From the NCBI RefSeq assembly GCF_029395435.1, contig NZ_CP113915.1, positions 2,170,001 to 2,234,000 of the forward strand: 64,000 nt of DNA, read 5' to 3'. A model generated the notes under the pieces. That model was not told the origin of the DNA, searched no databases, and was given only the letters and a program-made list of their open reading frames with translations. This document shows, piece by piece, positions 43,926-52,495 of this stretch. This stretch comes from Bifidobacterium sp. ESL0790. Its GTDB lineage: Bacteria > Actinomycetota > Actinomycetes > Actinomycetales > Bifidobacteriaceae. Position 1 is the first letter of the stretch. Every line of letters starts with the position of its first letter. Both the position numbers and the translations under genes were made by a program.

Positions 43926-44097
43926 GCGCCATACATAAGCCGCTGACAGCAAACAAGTGGCTCGAATATGGCGATACTCAGAAATTCAGCCATAAAAGGG
44001 CCACTAAGAAAACGTAAACGGCACAAATATGGCGCAACGCAAAATTCCCACTATTTTTGCACCGCTGCGATGACGCGAGAGGCCCAAATATGGCGGG
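43926..44097. repeat. 61-bp dyad array (family 5, three units)
   Basis: AATATGGC starts at 43965, 44026 and 44087, two exact 61-bp steps. Facing arms CGCCATA (about 43928) and GCCATAA (about 43989) are also about 61 bp apart. Units are more degenerate than in families 1 and 2. Confidence 0.72.
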
Positions 44098-44148
44098 AAT
44101 TAGCTGAGATAGCTTGGGCCGGGAGAGAATGGGCCTGGCACAACCGCC

Positions 44149-45384
44149 TTATTCCTCGTCGGCGACCATTTCGTCGATGGTCTCGCCATAGAAATCGATG
44201 ATGCGGTCGACGTAGGGACCGAGGATGGCGTTGGGCATGCTGAAAATCTCGTGGACGGCGGGTTCGACGCGCTCCAAGACCACATCGCCGCTCTCCACGC
44301 GCACCCGCTCCACGAAACGGTTCTGGGCCGAATTGTGCACCCAGGTGTCGCGGCCGGCCTGGAAGAGCAGAATCGGCGTCTCGATGCGGGCGCATGCCCC
44401 ACGGTCGAGCGCGGCCTTCGACATCTTGAGCGCCTGATGCACCCAGCCGAAAGTGGCGGCGTTGGTCTGGTAATGTGTGTTGGCCTTGCGCAGGGCGAAA
44501 TACCACTGCACGCGGCTCTGCTCGGCGCCGTTGTACCCCTTGAGTTTCATGGTCGGCGAGAACTCCACCTGCCCGGGCGCGCAGTGACGCGAGAGCCCAA
44601 TCGCGCTGGCCAAGGCCGTGGCGGGGCCGGCGATGGCGTTGGGCATGCCGGTGACCGGCTCGATCATCGGCGAAGAAAGCACGGCCCGGTCGAAGAGCGT
44701 GGGGAAGCATTCGAGCGCGGCCGCGCCGATGCCGCCGCCCATCGAATGGGCGTAAAGATAAAGGGGCTGCCCGTCGGCGTAGATCCGCCCAATACCCTGC
44801 GCGAACTTGGCCAAATCCGCGACATACCGCCGCCAATCATCAATCCAGACCAACGAGGGGTTGGCGACGTCGCGCACGGAATAGCCGTGGCCGCGGTGCT
44901 CGAGAATACAGACCGAATAACCCGCGAGCAGGAAATACCACGTCATCTCGGCGTGCTTTTCGGCGAACTCGGTGAAACCGTGCGAGAAGACAATCGCGCC
45001 ACGGAACTTGGCGCTCGCCCCGTCGATGTTGAGCTCGTCGAACTTGTGGGCGTCGAAGCAGACATAGTGCAGCTTGCCGGGCGCGGGCGGGGCCGGGAGC
45101 GCCGAAATGTCGAAGAGATTGCTGGGTGAGGGATGATAGGAGCCACTGCTGTTGTCACCGGCGTCATCGAGGTCGTTGCGGCTGTCCAGATCGCGATGGC
45201 GGCCACCAGCCCCGCCCGCGGAAGCGCCGTTGCCCCCGTTGGCCGAACCACCATCAGCCAAATCCTCATCATCTACGCCCGCCGGCGCCATCCACCCCTC
45301 GACGCGGCACTTGGCGAGCGCGGGCAACACGGTCTCGCGCATCGCGTCGGCGTAATGGTTCTCGTCAATCAGCGGCATGTTCAT
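44149..45384 (-). CDS. Alpha/beta hydrolase, lysophospholipase L2 or monoglyceride lipase-like
   Basis: A 411-residue serine hydrolase of the PldB/hydrolase_4 group. AIVFSHGFTEFAEKH and HRGHGYSVRD lead to the nucleophile elbow YAHSMGGGIG (Ser near 213). The acid is probably in LLFQAGRDTWVHN and the His in EPAVHEIF. An insert at residues about 38-95, rich in Gly, Asp, Asn and Ser, separates the N-terminal segment from the core. Acyl-ester substrates, such as monoacylglycerols or lysolipids, are inferred. No good ribosome binding site precedes ATG 45382-45384; the second Met, two codons on, is an alternative. Confidence 0.82.
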   Translation of the reverse strand: MNMPLIDENHYADAMRETVLPALAKCRVEGWMAPAGVDDEDLADGGSANGGNGASAGGAGGRHRDLDSRNDLDDAGDNSSGSYHPSPSNLFDISALPAPPAPGKLHYVCFDAHKFDELNIDGASAKFRGAIVFSHGFTEFAEKHAEMTWYFLLAGYSVCILEHRGHGYSVRDVANPSLVWIDDWRRYVADLAKFAQGIGRIYADGQPLYLYAHSMGGGIGAAALECFPTLFDRAVLSSPMIEPVTGMPNAIAGPATALASAIGLSRHCAPGQVEFSPTMKLKGYNGAEQSRVQWYFALRKANTHYQTNAATFGWVHQALKMSKAALDRGACARIETPILLFQAGRDTWVHNSAQNRFVERVRVESGDVVLERVEPAVHEIFSMPNAILGPYVDRIIDFYGETIDEMVADEE

Positions 45385-45417
45385 ACGGTCAGTCTATCCG
45401 CAACCCATGAGGACAAC

Positions 45418-45595
45418 GCTCACACTTAAGCCCATATACAAAACCAGAATCGTTGCAATCCCAGCGAAACCGGTTTAGTATCCACCCTAAAGTGCGAGCG
45501 CCCTACTGATAGTCCGCACACCCAAACCCACCCATTTAAAACAAGAACGTTGCAATCAAGCCAATCTCTTTTTAAATACCCCCGTTTGGGTGTGC
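45418..45595. repeat. Left copy of a ~180-bp two-hairpin direct repeat
   Basis: Two stem-loops in a row. The first pairs CACTTAAGCCCATATACAAA with GGTTTAGTATCCACCCTAAA around a loop containing CGTTGCAATCCCAGCG (45451-45466). The second pairs GCACACCCAAAC and ATTTAAAAC with TTTTTAAAT and GTTTGGGTGTGC around CGTTGCAATCAAGCC. A homologous copy in the same orientation lies at 48265-48446, just after the gene. Confidence 0.87.
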
Positions 45596-45685
45596 GTCCG
45601 AATCCCATACACCATGATTGTCGGCTAACCAAAAGCGATATATCATTACATCTAAAGAGAAGCTCGAGGAAGAAAGTACGGAACA

Positions 45686-48265
45686 ATGAGGTTTTGCACC
45701 AACTGCGGCAAGAAGCTCGATGACGGCACACGATTCTGCACCGGCTGCGGGGCAGACGTCAGCCCCCAACAAAACAACTCGGACGCGCAAACCGGCCAAG
45801 CTTCGGCTCAGTCCCCGGCACCTACGCAAACACCAACGCCCGCCTCAACGCCAACCGCCAACATACCTCTGCCCGAGAGGGAAACCACAGCCTCCGCTCC
45901 GGCCTCTCCGACCTCCCCAGCGAATCCAGCATTGCCGCGAAAAGAGAGCGCAACGACACCAAATGCCGGCTCGGCCAGTCAAGACGCGCTAGCCGACACC
46001 ATCGCATATTCGAACGCAAACCCGAACCCAAACGCCAGTCACGCCAACGATTCCAATCCCGGCCTCGACGGCCTCGCGGACTTCGCCGTCGACCCCAACA
46101 ACCCCGCGCAAGCCGCGCAACGCTCCAAGCGCACCAAGAAGTTCTGGATCATCCTCATCGCGGCCGTGGTCGCGGTTATCGTCGTCATCTCGGGCGCCAC
46201 CTTCAGCACCTACCAGGCCGGCCTGTGGGGCAGCAAACCAGTCCCCGCGCCCAGTGAGCTCGGCCTGACCAAATCCAAGAAATCCCGCACTTTCTCGGCC
46301 AAGGACGTGGAACGCTCCCTGCATGACCAAGGCTTCAAGACGACCACCGAAGAGGCGTTCTCCGGCCAGCCGAAAGGCAGCTTCGTCGACTATAGCGGCG
46401 TCAAGGCGGGCCAGCAGCACAGCAGGCGCGACAGCATCACCATCATCGCCTCGCGCGGCCCGGGCGTGCCCAGCGGCACCCAAGGCCAGCCCGTGCAAAA
46501 GATCAACCAGACCCTTGAGAGCATGAACGTGGCCGTGCACTACCGCAAGGTGATCGTCGCCACCGACAGCATCAAGGAGGGCACCGTCGTCGCCACCTCC
46601 CCCGCCGATGGCCAACCCGTCACCGACAACCAGCAGGGCATCCAGGTCGGCGTCGCCGAGCACACCGGCGGCAGCGATGGCGCCAACGGCGTGGGCTACG
46701 ATGTCGTCGGCACCCCCAAAGACCAAGCCCAGCAACAATACGAAACCGCCGGCTTCACCGTGACCATGAAGCCGCGCTTCTCCAGCAAGAAGCTGCTTGG
46801 CAAGATCGTCGACTCCAACCCCAAGCCCGGCACCGAGGCCGACGGAGGCAAGCTCACCCTCTACTACGGCATCGACGCCAACGGCTTCCACGACGCGGTG
46901 AGCCAGAAAGCCGTCTACCCCGAAGACAACGGCGTCGACCCGTCCGGCACCGCCGTGGTGGGCGCGGCCGCACCCGTCGAAGGCCGGTATTGCAGCGAAT
47001 CAGGCGACTGCATCGACTTCACCCACGACCCCTCGGCGGGTGACAAACCCGGAGTCGTGAGCTCCGAATCCCCAATCACCTCGTCAAAGAACAAATTCGA
47101 GCACCATCTCCTCTTCTGCGGCGCGATACAGCAGCCCTATTGCTCCGACCTCGACAGCTCCAGCCCCACCAAAGCCTTGTACCAGCAGGGTTCGGGCGCG
47201 TTTGAGCTGGCGCCCTACGAGTACTCGACCGGTTTCACCTGTGGCAAGGACACGTTCGTCGAAGGCGACGCCGGAAGCGCCTGCGTAAACGGGCAAATAC
47301 CGGATCAATACGATCCAGCCACCGCCGACCAGCTCTCCGGAGCGCACTACGACATGGGCCCACTATACGTGTATTTCCCAGTCGGCTCAGATGTGTCGAA
47401 GGTGATGGATTCCGGTTACTTCGACAAAGCCGAGGTGACCAAGGCAAAGGGCCAGACGCCCCCGAACACCACCCGGCCGTTCTTCGTCAAGCGCGACAAG
47501 AAGCTCTACGACAAGACCAGTCTTGACATCACGTCGATGGACACGCCTAATCCCTTCCTGCCATCCTATGGCGCAGCGGAAAGCGCCCTCGAGCCCGTGA
47601 AGCCCGCCCCCAGCGACGAGACCGCCTACTACTTGGTGGAGGACCCGCAGCTCGATTGGGATTCGTTGCCGGAGTTCACGTTTTCAAAGGACGGCAAGGA
47701 GAGCGATTCGGCCAAGACGGCCAAACCTTCCAAAAACGCGACACCCGATCAGATCACCGCAGCCGCGCAAAAGGGCGACTTCACGCCGATTGCCGGTACA
47801 TATTGCACCAACGCGGGCAAGTGCGTGCAGCTGAGCAAAACCGGACTGTTGACTGGCGGTGCCTCCGACCCCTTCATCGGCAAGGACTCCAGCCAGCTGC
47901 GCCTTGACGGCGATAGCAGCGATTGGTCCAAGGACTCGCGCACCCAAAAACCCGGCGCGCCATACCTCTACTTCAGCGGCCCGGACAGCGAGCTGACCTG
48001 CTCCCAAGGCTCCGGCCGCGACGCCTGCCGAAACGCCGCCACCAACGAGCTGACCGGCTGGCCGACCTCGATGATGTACGTCTTCCGCAACGCCGACACC
48101 GCAGGATGGTACCAGGGCAACGGCTCGTCACTAGGACCATCGTTCGTGCCCGACGCGAACCCGGGCGAGGCGCCGGCCTCCACCAGCAGGCCCTACCTCA
48201 ACTTCCTCTCATTCCACATGAATCAGTCCCCCAAGGACGATTCTGTCTATTATCTTCAGGAATAG
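45686..48265 (+). CDS. Zinc-ribbon, single-pass membrane protein with PASTA-like domains
   Basis: An 859-residue protein. The N-terminal zinc ribbon has Cys 4, 7, 18 and 21 (RFCTNCGKKLDDGTRFCTGC). A Pro/Thr/Ala-rich linker is followed by one membrane helix at about 153-178 (IILIAAVVAVIVVISGATF). Outside there are PASTA-like repeats (residues about 195-395, with KDQAQQQYETAGFTVTMKP and GTEADGGKLTLYYGI) and two copies of a domain marked GRYCSESGDCIDF and GTYCTNAGKCVQL. PASTA repeats bind peptidoglycan or muropeptides; a wall-sensing role near the pkn operon is an inference. The gene lies between two ~180-bp direct repeats. Start ATG 45686; GAGGAAG is rather far upstream. Confidence 0.8.
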   Translation: MRFCTNCGKKLDDGTRFCTGCGADVSPQQNNSDAQTGQASAQSPAPTQTPTPASTPTANIPLPERETTASAPASPTSPANPALPRKESATTPNAGSASQDALADTIAYSNANPNPNASHANDSNPGLDGLADFAVDPNNPAQAAQRSKRTKKFWIILIAAVVAVIVVISGATFSTYQAGLWGSKPVPAPSELGLTKSKKSRTFSAKDVERSLHDQGFKTTTEEAFSGQPKGSFVDYSGVKAGQQHSRRDSITIIASRGPGVPSGTQGQPVQKINQTLESMNVAVHYRKVIVATDSIKEGTVVATSPADGQPVTDNQQGIQVGVAEHTGGSDGANGVGYDVVGTPKDQAQQQYETAGFTVTMKPRFSSKKLLGKIVDSNPKPGTEADGGKLTLYYGIDANGFHDAVSQKAVYPEDNGVDPSGTAVVGAAAPVEGRYCSESGDCIDFTHDPSAGDKPGVVSSESPITSSKNKFEHHLLFCGAIQQPYCSDLDSSSPTKALYQQGSGAFELAPYEYSTGFTCGKDTFVEGDAGSACVNGQIPDQYDPATADQLSGAHYDMGPLYVYFPVGSDVSKVMDSGYFDKAEVTKAKGQTPPNTTRPFFVKRDKKLYDKTSLDITSMDTPNPFLPSYGAAESALEPVKPAPSDETAYYLVEDPQLDWDSLPEFTFSKDGKESDSAKTAKPSKNATPDQITAAAQKGDFTPIAGTYCTNAGKCVQLSKTGLLTGGASDPFIGKDSSQLRLDGDSSDWSKDSRTQKPGAPYLYFSGPDSELTCSQGSGRDACRNAATNELTGWPTSMMYVFRNADTAGWYQGNGSSLGPSFVPDANPGEAPASTSRPYLNFLSFHMNQSPKDDSVYYLQE

Positions 48266-48446
48266 CGCTCACACTTTAGACCATATACGAAACCAAAATC
48301 GTTAAAATTCCGGCAAACCCGGTTTCGTATCGGCGCTAAAGTGCGAGCGCCCCACCGATAGCCCACACACCCAAACCCACCCATTTAAAACAAGAACGTT
48401 GGAATCAGGCCATTCCCGTTTTAAATACCCCCGTTTGGGTGTGCGG
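48265..48446. repeat. Right copy of the ~180-bp two-hairpin direct repeat
   Basis: Same orientation and layout as 45418-45595. Stem one pairs GCGCTCACACTTTAG and ATATACGAAACC with GGTTTCGTAT and CTAAAGTGCGAGCGC, and its loop carries CGTTAAAATTCC. Stem two pairs CACACCCAAAC with GTTTGGGTGTG and its loop carries CGTTGGAATC (48397 onward). It begins at the stop codon of the PASTA gene. Confidence 0.87.
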
Positions 48447-48554
48447 GTTTTCGGCTATCCGCCCCTCCAATGAAGAAATTGCGCGGATTTATGCCGATTT
48501 TCATCCGGGTTCACTCTGCCGCGTAGGATAGGGAACGATAAGAAAGGGGCTACT

Positions 48555-49256
48555 ATGAGCGTTTTCGACCGTTTTGAAAAGAGCGTCGAGGGGGCCGTGA
48601 ACGGTGTCTTCTCGAAGTTCGGCTCAAAAGACCTGCAGCCGGTCGACCTCTCCAGCGCCCTCGAGCGCGAGATCGACTCGGAGGCCATGCCGGTGGGCCG
48701 CGATCGCACGGTCGCTCCCAACGAATACCGGTTCAAGCTGAGCACCCCCGACTTCGATCGCATCGAGCAGTGGGGCAGCGAGACGCTGGCCAACGAGCTT
48801 GCCGACAACCTCACGCAGTACGCGAAGAGCCAGCATTACGCGTTCGTGGGCCCCGTCGTCGTGATCTTCGAGGAAGACCTGAGCCTGAGCAAGGGCAATT
48901 TCAAGCTCACCAGCGAGTCGGTGCAGGGCAATGCGGTACCGGTGACCACCGACGAGCAGTCGCAGGATTGCCCGATGCTCGAGATCAACGGCAACCAATA
49001 CCTGCTGACCAAAGAGAAGACCATCGTCGGCCGCGGCTCCGGCTGCGACATCGTCATCGACGATCCGGGCATCTCGCGCAACCACCTCGAAATCGACATC
49101 ACCCCGAACGGCACCATCGCACGCGATCTCGGTTCCACCAACGGCACGTACGTGGAGGGGCACCAGGTCCCCGCCGCCACGCTGCTCGACGGCAACACGA
49201 TCACCATCGGTCGCACCCGCATCCTGTACTGGGCATCGTCGCAGGATCAGGAGTAA
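48555..49256 (+). CDS. fhaA: FhaA, DUF3662 and FHA domain protein
   Basis: A 233-residue protein opening the wall-growth operon. The N-terminal DUF3662 domain (SVFDRFEKSVEGAVNGVFSK, then LSSALEREIDSEAMPVG) spans about 1-125. The C-terminal FHA domain has GRGSGCDIVIDDPGISRNHL near 158-179 and STNGTYVEG, the phosphothreonine-binding residues. In mycobacteria FhaA binds phosphorylated partners of the wall machinery. GGGGCT precedes ATG 48555. Confidence 0.93.
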   Translation: MSVFDRFEKSVEGAVNGVFSKFGSKDLQPVDLSSALEREIDSEAMPVGRDRTVAPNEYRFKLSTPDFDRIEQWGSETLANELADNLTQYAKSQHYAFVGPVVVIFEEDLSLSKGNFKLTSESVQGNAVPVTTDEQSQDCPMLEINGNQYLLTKEKTIVGRGSGCDIVIDDPGISRNHLEIDITPNGTIARDLGSTNGTYVEGHQVPAATLLDGNTITIGRTRILYWASSQDQE

Positions 49257-49283
49257 CGGCTCTCGCGAAAGCCGACAAATCGT

Positions 49284-49844
49284 ATGATAACCGAACTTAC
49301 ATTTGCGATTCTTAAGTACGGGTTTCTCGCCCTGCTGTGGGTCTTCGTGTGGCTCGTGGTGCGTTCGCTGCGCCAGGACGTCGAGACGCTGAGTCCGCAC
49401 AAGTCCCGCGCGCACCGCAAGAACGCCCGTCGAGCGCGCCGCGCCGCCCAAGCCGAGCCCGCGCCGGCGATGGCCAACGCACCCGTCTCCACAGGCGGCA
49501 GGCGCCGTGGCGGCAATTCGCAAATGGGCGGCCCCCAATTGGGCAACGTCCAGCCGACGCTGCTGACGATCATCGACGGCCCGCTGGCCGGCTCCTCGGT
49601 GCCGCTGGGCAACGGCACGATTACCCTTGGCCGCTCGTCGTCGAACACCGTGGTGCTTGACGACGAATTCGTCTCCTCCCAGCACGCACGCGTCTACGAG
49701 GATCCCACTTCGGGCTCGTGGGCCATCGAGGACCTCAACAGCACCAACGGCACCATCGTCAACCACCGCCGCATCACCGCCCCGGTCATCCTCCCGGCCA
49801 GGGTGCCGGTCCGCATCGGCGCCACGACGTTCGAGTTGAGGTGA
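49284..49844 (+). CDS. fhaB: FhaB, membrane-anchored FHA domain protein
   Basis: A 186-residue protein. An N-terminal membrane helix (FAILKYGFLALLWVFVWLVV) is followed by a basic linker and an FHA domain from about residue 95 to 180, with LGRSSSNTVVLDDEFVSSQH and STNGTIVN. It is 27 bp after fhaA and its stop overlaps the next start as TGATG. FhaB-type proteins are substrates and readers of PknA and PknB and localise to the wall-growth zone. Confidence 0.92.
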   Translation: MITELTFAILKYGFLALLWVFVWLVVRSLRQDVETLSPHKSRAHRKNARRARRAAQAEPAPAMANAPVSTGGRRRGGNSQMGGPQLGNVQPTLLTIIDGPLAGSSVPLGNGTITLGRSSSNTVVLDDEFVSSQHARVYEDPTSGSWAIEDLNSTNGTIVNHRRITAPVILPARVPVRIGATTFELR

Positions 49845-52495
49845 TGCGTATGAAGGAAACCTCAAAAATCACGCAATCCGAATCCGAAAACGCCTCCGCT
49901 TTCGAGGCCTCGAACATTAACTTCGCCCCGTCGCCGAACGCTGGGGGCAACGCCGGCGAAAACAGCCAGTCCGTTAGCCAGCCGGTCGCAGGCAACGCGG
50001 CAACACCACCTTCCATCGCACCCGCACATCGCCCGGGAGCCTCGCGTCACAGCGTTTCCACGGCTTCCAGCGCTTCCGAAAATTCCGATATTTCAGACAT
50101 TTCCAACGATTCCGATATTTTGCATACCAACTCTCCAAGCACCTCCGGCGACGCCAACGCCTCCGGCATTCCCAGCGATTCCCATGCCTCCGGCACCCCC
50201 GTCGCTCCCGTAACCGCCGACATCCCCCGCGCTTCCGGCGCCAACTCCACAGCCGTCGCCACAGGCGGCGACGCTGCCCCCGCCGCTATGCCGGCCTCAT
50301 ATATGCCCGCCTCAAATGTGAAGCGGCGCAAGGCATCGCAGACCGCGAAAACCCAGCCTTTGCAGATCAACCCGAGCAGGCAAACCGCACAAATCACGCA
50401 AAACGTCCAACCTGGCGCAGCTGATTTGGCGAGCCAACAAAGCGAACCCAGCAACTTTAGCGATTCTGCCGCCTCCAGCAACTCCAACGAATCCGGCTCC
50501 GCAACCGACTCCGCTCAATCTCAAGGCACCGCAAGCCCCGCCGAGCCCGTCTCCCCTTCCGATGACAGCGGCAGCAGCAACGACAGCAGCAACAGCCGGA
50601 ACGGCAACGGCAGCAACAACACCAACGAACGCAACACCAACGAACCGCAGCCGCTCTACCTCTATTCCACAACGGTCTCCGACGTCGGCACGGTGCGCAG
50701 CAACAACCAGGATTCGTCCTTCGCCGGCGAGCGCCTCATCGCCATCTGCGACGGCATGGGCGGCCACGCGGGCGGCGACACCGCCTCCACCATCGCCATC
50801 CGCTCCCTGGCCCACATCGAGCAGAACGACCCGAGCGCCGACGTGGCCTCGATTGCCTCGATGATGGAAACCAGCGTCATGGCCGCGCACGATGCCATCG
50901 TGGGCAAGGCCAAGCGCGAGCGCAGGCTGGCGGGCATGGGAACCACGGTCACCGCGGTCTCGCTGGTCTCGGGTCACTGGGTGGTCACCCATATCGGCGA
51001 CTCGCGCGCCTACCTGCTGCGCGACGGCAAGCTGCGCCGCATGACCCAGGACCACAGCTACGTCCAGCACCTCATCGACACCGGCCGCATCACCGAGGCC
51101 GAGGCCCGCAACCACCCGCAACGCAACGTGGTGATGCGTGTGCTCGGCGATTTCGACATCGACCCGCACCCCGACATCGCGGTGATCAAGGCCGAGCCGA
51201 CCGACCGCTGGCTGCTCTGCTCGGACGGCCTGTGCGGCGTGCTCGAGGACTCCACCATCGAGGACGTGCTCGCCACGGTGTCCGATTCCGAAGAGTGCGC
51301 ACAACGCCTGGTAGCCATGTCGCTCAAGGCCGGCAGCACCGACAACGTCACCGCCGTGGTGGCCGACGCCATTCTCGCGCTGAGCGCCACGGGCTTCGAC
51401 ATCCCCCACCAGACCCCGCTGATCGGCGGCGCGGCGAGCTCGAACCTCGAGGCCATCGCCGACATCGTCAAGGTGCCGGTCGCCTCGGCCCCCGCGCTAC
51501 GGCTCGGCAGGCAGTCCCCGGCGGCCCGCGCGGCCGCGCTTTCACACGGTCATAGTCACGGTCACGGCGGCGGTTCCGGCTCCACTTCAAGCGCCAGCTC
51601 AGGCGGCTCGGCCGCAGATGCGGACAGCCCCGAAGCCTCGGCGGCCGATGGCGACGAAACCGGAACCGGCAATAGCTCCGCCAGCCCGTCATCCTCTTCC
51701 TCCCGTTCCGGCGGCGCAACAGGCGAACGCAACACAACCGGTACAGCCGACGCAACAGACGAAACCGACAACCCCGGTGTGATCACCCAGGTCATCCATG
51801 TGGCCAAGCCCGCCGCAGCCCGCGACGAGAACGACACCAAGGCCAGCATGGACACCGGCGAGATCCCGGTGGTCAAGAAGAAGGACGGCCGTCTTTCCGC
51901 CGATCCCAACGATCCCGAGGTCGCGCGCGTGATCCGCAAGGAGCGCCAGCGCGAGAAGCAGCTGACCCGCAAGCGCCACTTCCATTGGCGCCTGGCCATC
52001 ATCATCGCCATCATCGTCGCGGCATTGGCCATGCTCGGCGCGGGCGTGGGCGCGTATCGCTGGAGCCAGACCAAGTATTACCTCGGCAAGAGCCAGGGCA
52101 AGGTCGCGATCTACCAGGGCGTCAACACCAACCTCTTCGGCGCGCAGCTCTCGCATGAGATCGAGACCACCAATATCAGGGTCTCCCAGCTGCCGCAATC
52201 CTGGGACGAGGCGCTTGACCAGGGCATCGCCGTCAACTCGCTTTCCGACGCGCACAGCCACGTCGCCATGATTCGCAAGGAGGCCAAGAACCTCAAGAGC
52301 ACCAAGGGCAGCAGCACCCCGTTGCCTTGGGCGGACTCGTCGAAAGGCGATTCCGGCGCCAGCAAGACGACGTCGAAGGATGCGGCCTCGAGCCAATCGA
52401 ACCAATCGAACCCGTCGAACCCAAGCAGCCCTAGCTCTTCCAACGCTTCCAACACCCCGACCATCGGCGCCGACCCGAAGGCGGCGAGCAAATGA
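49844..52495 (+). CDS. pstP: PP2C-type Ser/Thr phosphatase PstP with a long low-complexity N-terminus
   Basis: An 883-residue protein from ATG 49844, which shares one base with the fhaB stop; the frame is open further upstream but that reads antiparallel codons of fhaB. The PP2C domain spans about 279-515: SNNQDSSF, ICDGMGGHAGGDTAS, HIGDSRAYLLRDGKL and CSDGLCGVL supply the metal ligands. One membrane helix is at about 716-740 (LAIIIAIIVAALAMLGAGV), with a short external domain. Residues 1-275 are Ser/Asn/Pro/Thr-rich and are not present in most relatives, which begin close to the catalytic domain. It reverses PknA and PknB phosphorylation. Confidence 0.92.
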   Translation: MRMKETSKITQSESENASAFEASNINFAPSPNAGGNAGENSQSVSQPVAGNAATPPSIAPAHRPGASRHSVSTASSASENSDISDISNDSDILHTNSPSTSGDANASGIPSDSHASGTPVAPVTADIPRASGANSTAVATGGDAAPAAMPASYMPASNVKRRKASQTAKTQPLQINPSRQTAQITQNVQPGAADLASQQSEPSNFSDSAASSNSNESGSATDSAQSQGTASPAEPVSPSDDSGSSNDSSNSRNGNGSNNTNERNTNEPQPLYLYSTTVSDVGTVRSNNQDSSFAGERLIAICDGMGGHAGGDTASTIAIRSLAHIEQNDPSADVASIASMMETSVMAAHDAIVGKAKRERRLAGMGTTVTAVSLVSGHWVVTHIGDSRAYLLRDGKLRRMTQDHSYVQHLIDTGRITEAEARNHPQRNVVMRVLGDFDIDPHPDIAVIKAEPTDRWLLCSDGLCGVLEDSTIEDVLATVSDSEECAQRLVAMSLKAGSTDNVTAVVADAILALSATGFDIPHQTPLIGGAASSNLEAIADIVKVPVASAPALRLGRQSPAARAAALSHGHSHGHGGGSGSTSSASSGGSAADADSPEASAADGDETGTGNSSASPSSSSSRSGGATGERNTTGTADATDETDNPGVITQVIHVAKPAAARDENDTKASMDTGEIPVVKKKDGRLSADPNDPEVARVIRKERQREKQLTRKRHFHWRLAIIIAIIVAALAMLGAGVGAYRWSQTKYYLGKSQGKVAIYQGVNTNLFGAQLSHEIETTNIRVSQLPQSWDEALDQGIAVNSLSDAHSHVAMIRKEAKNLKSTKGSSTPLPWADSSKGDSGASKTTSKDAASSQSNQSNPSNPSSPSSSNASNTPTIGADPKAASK

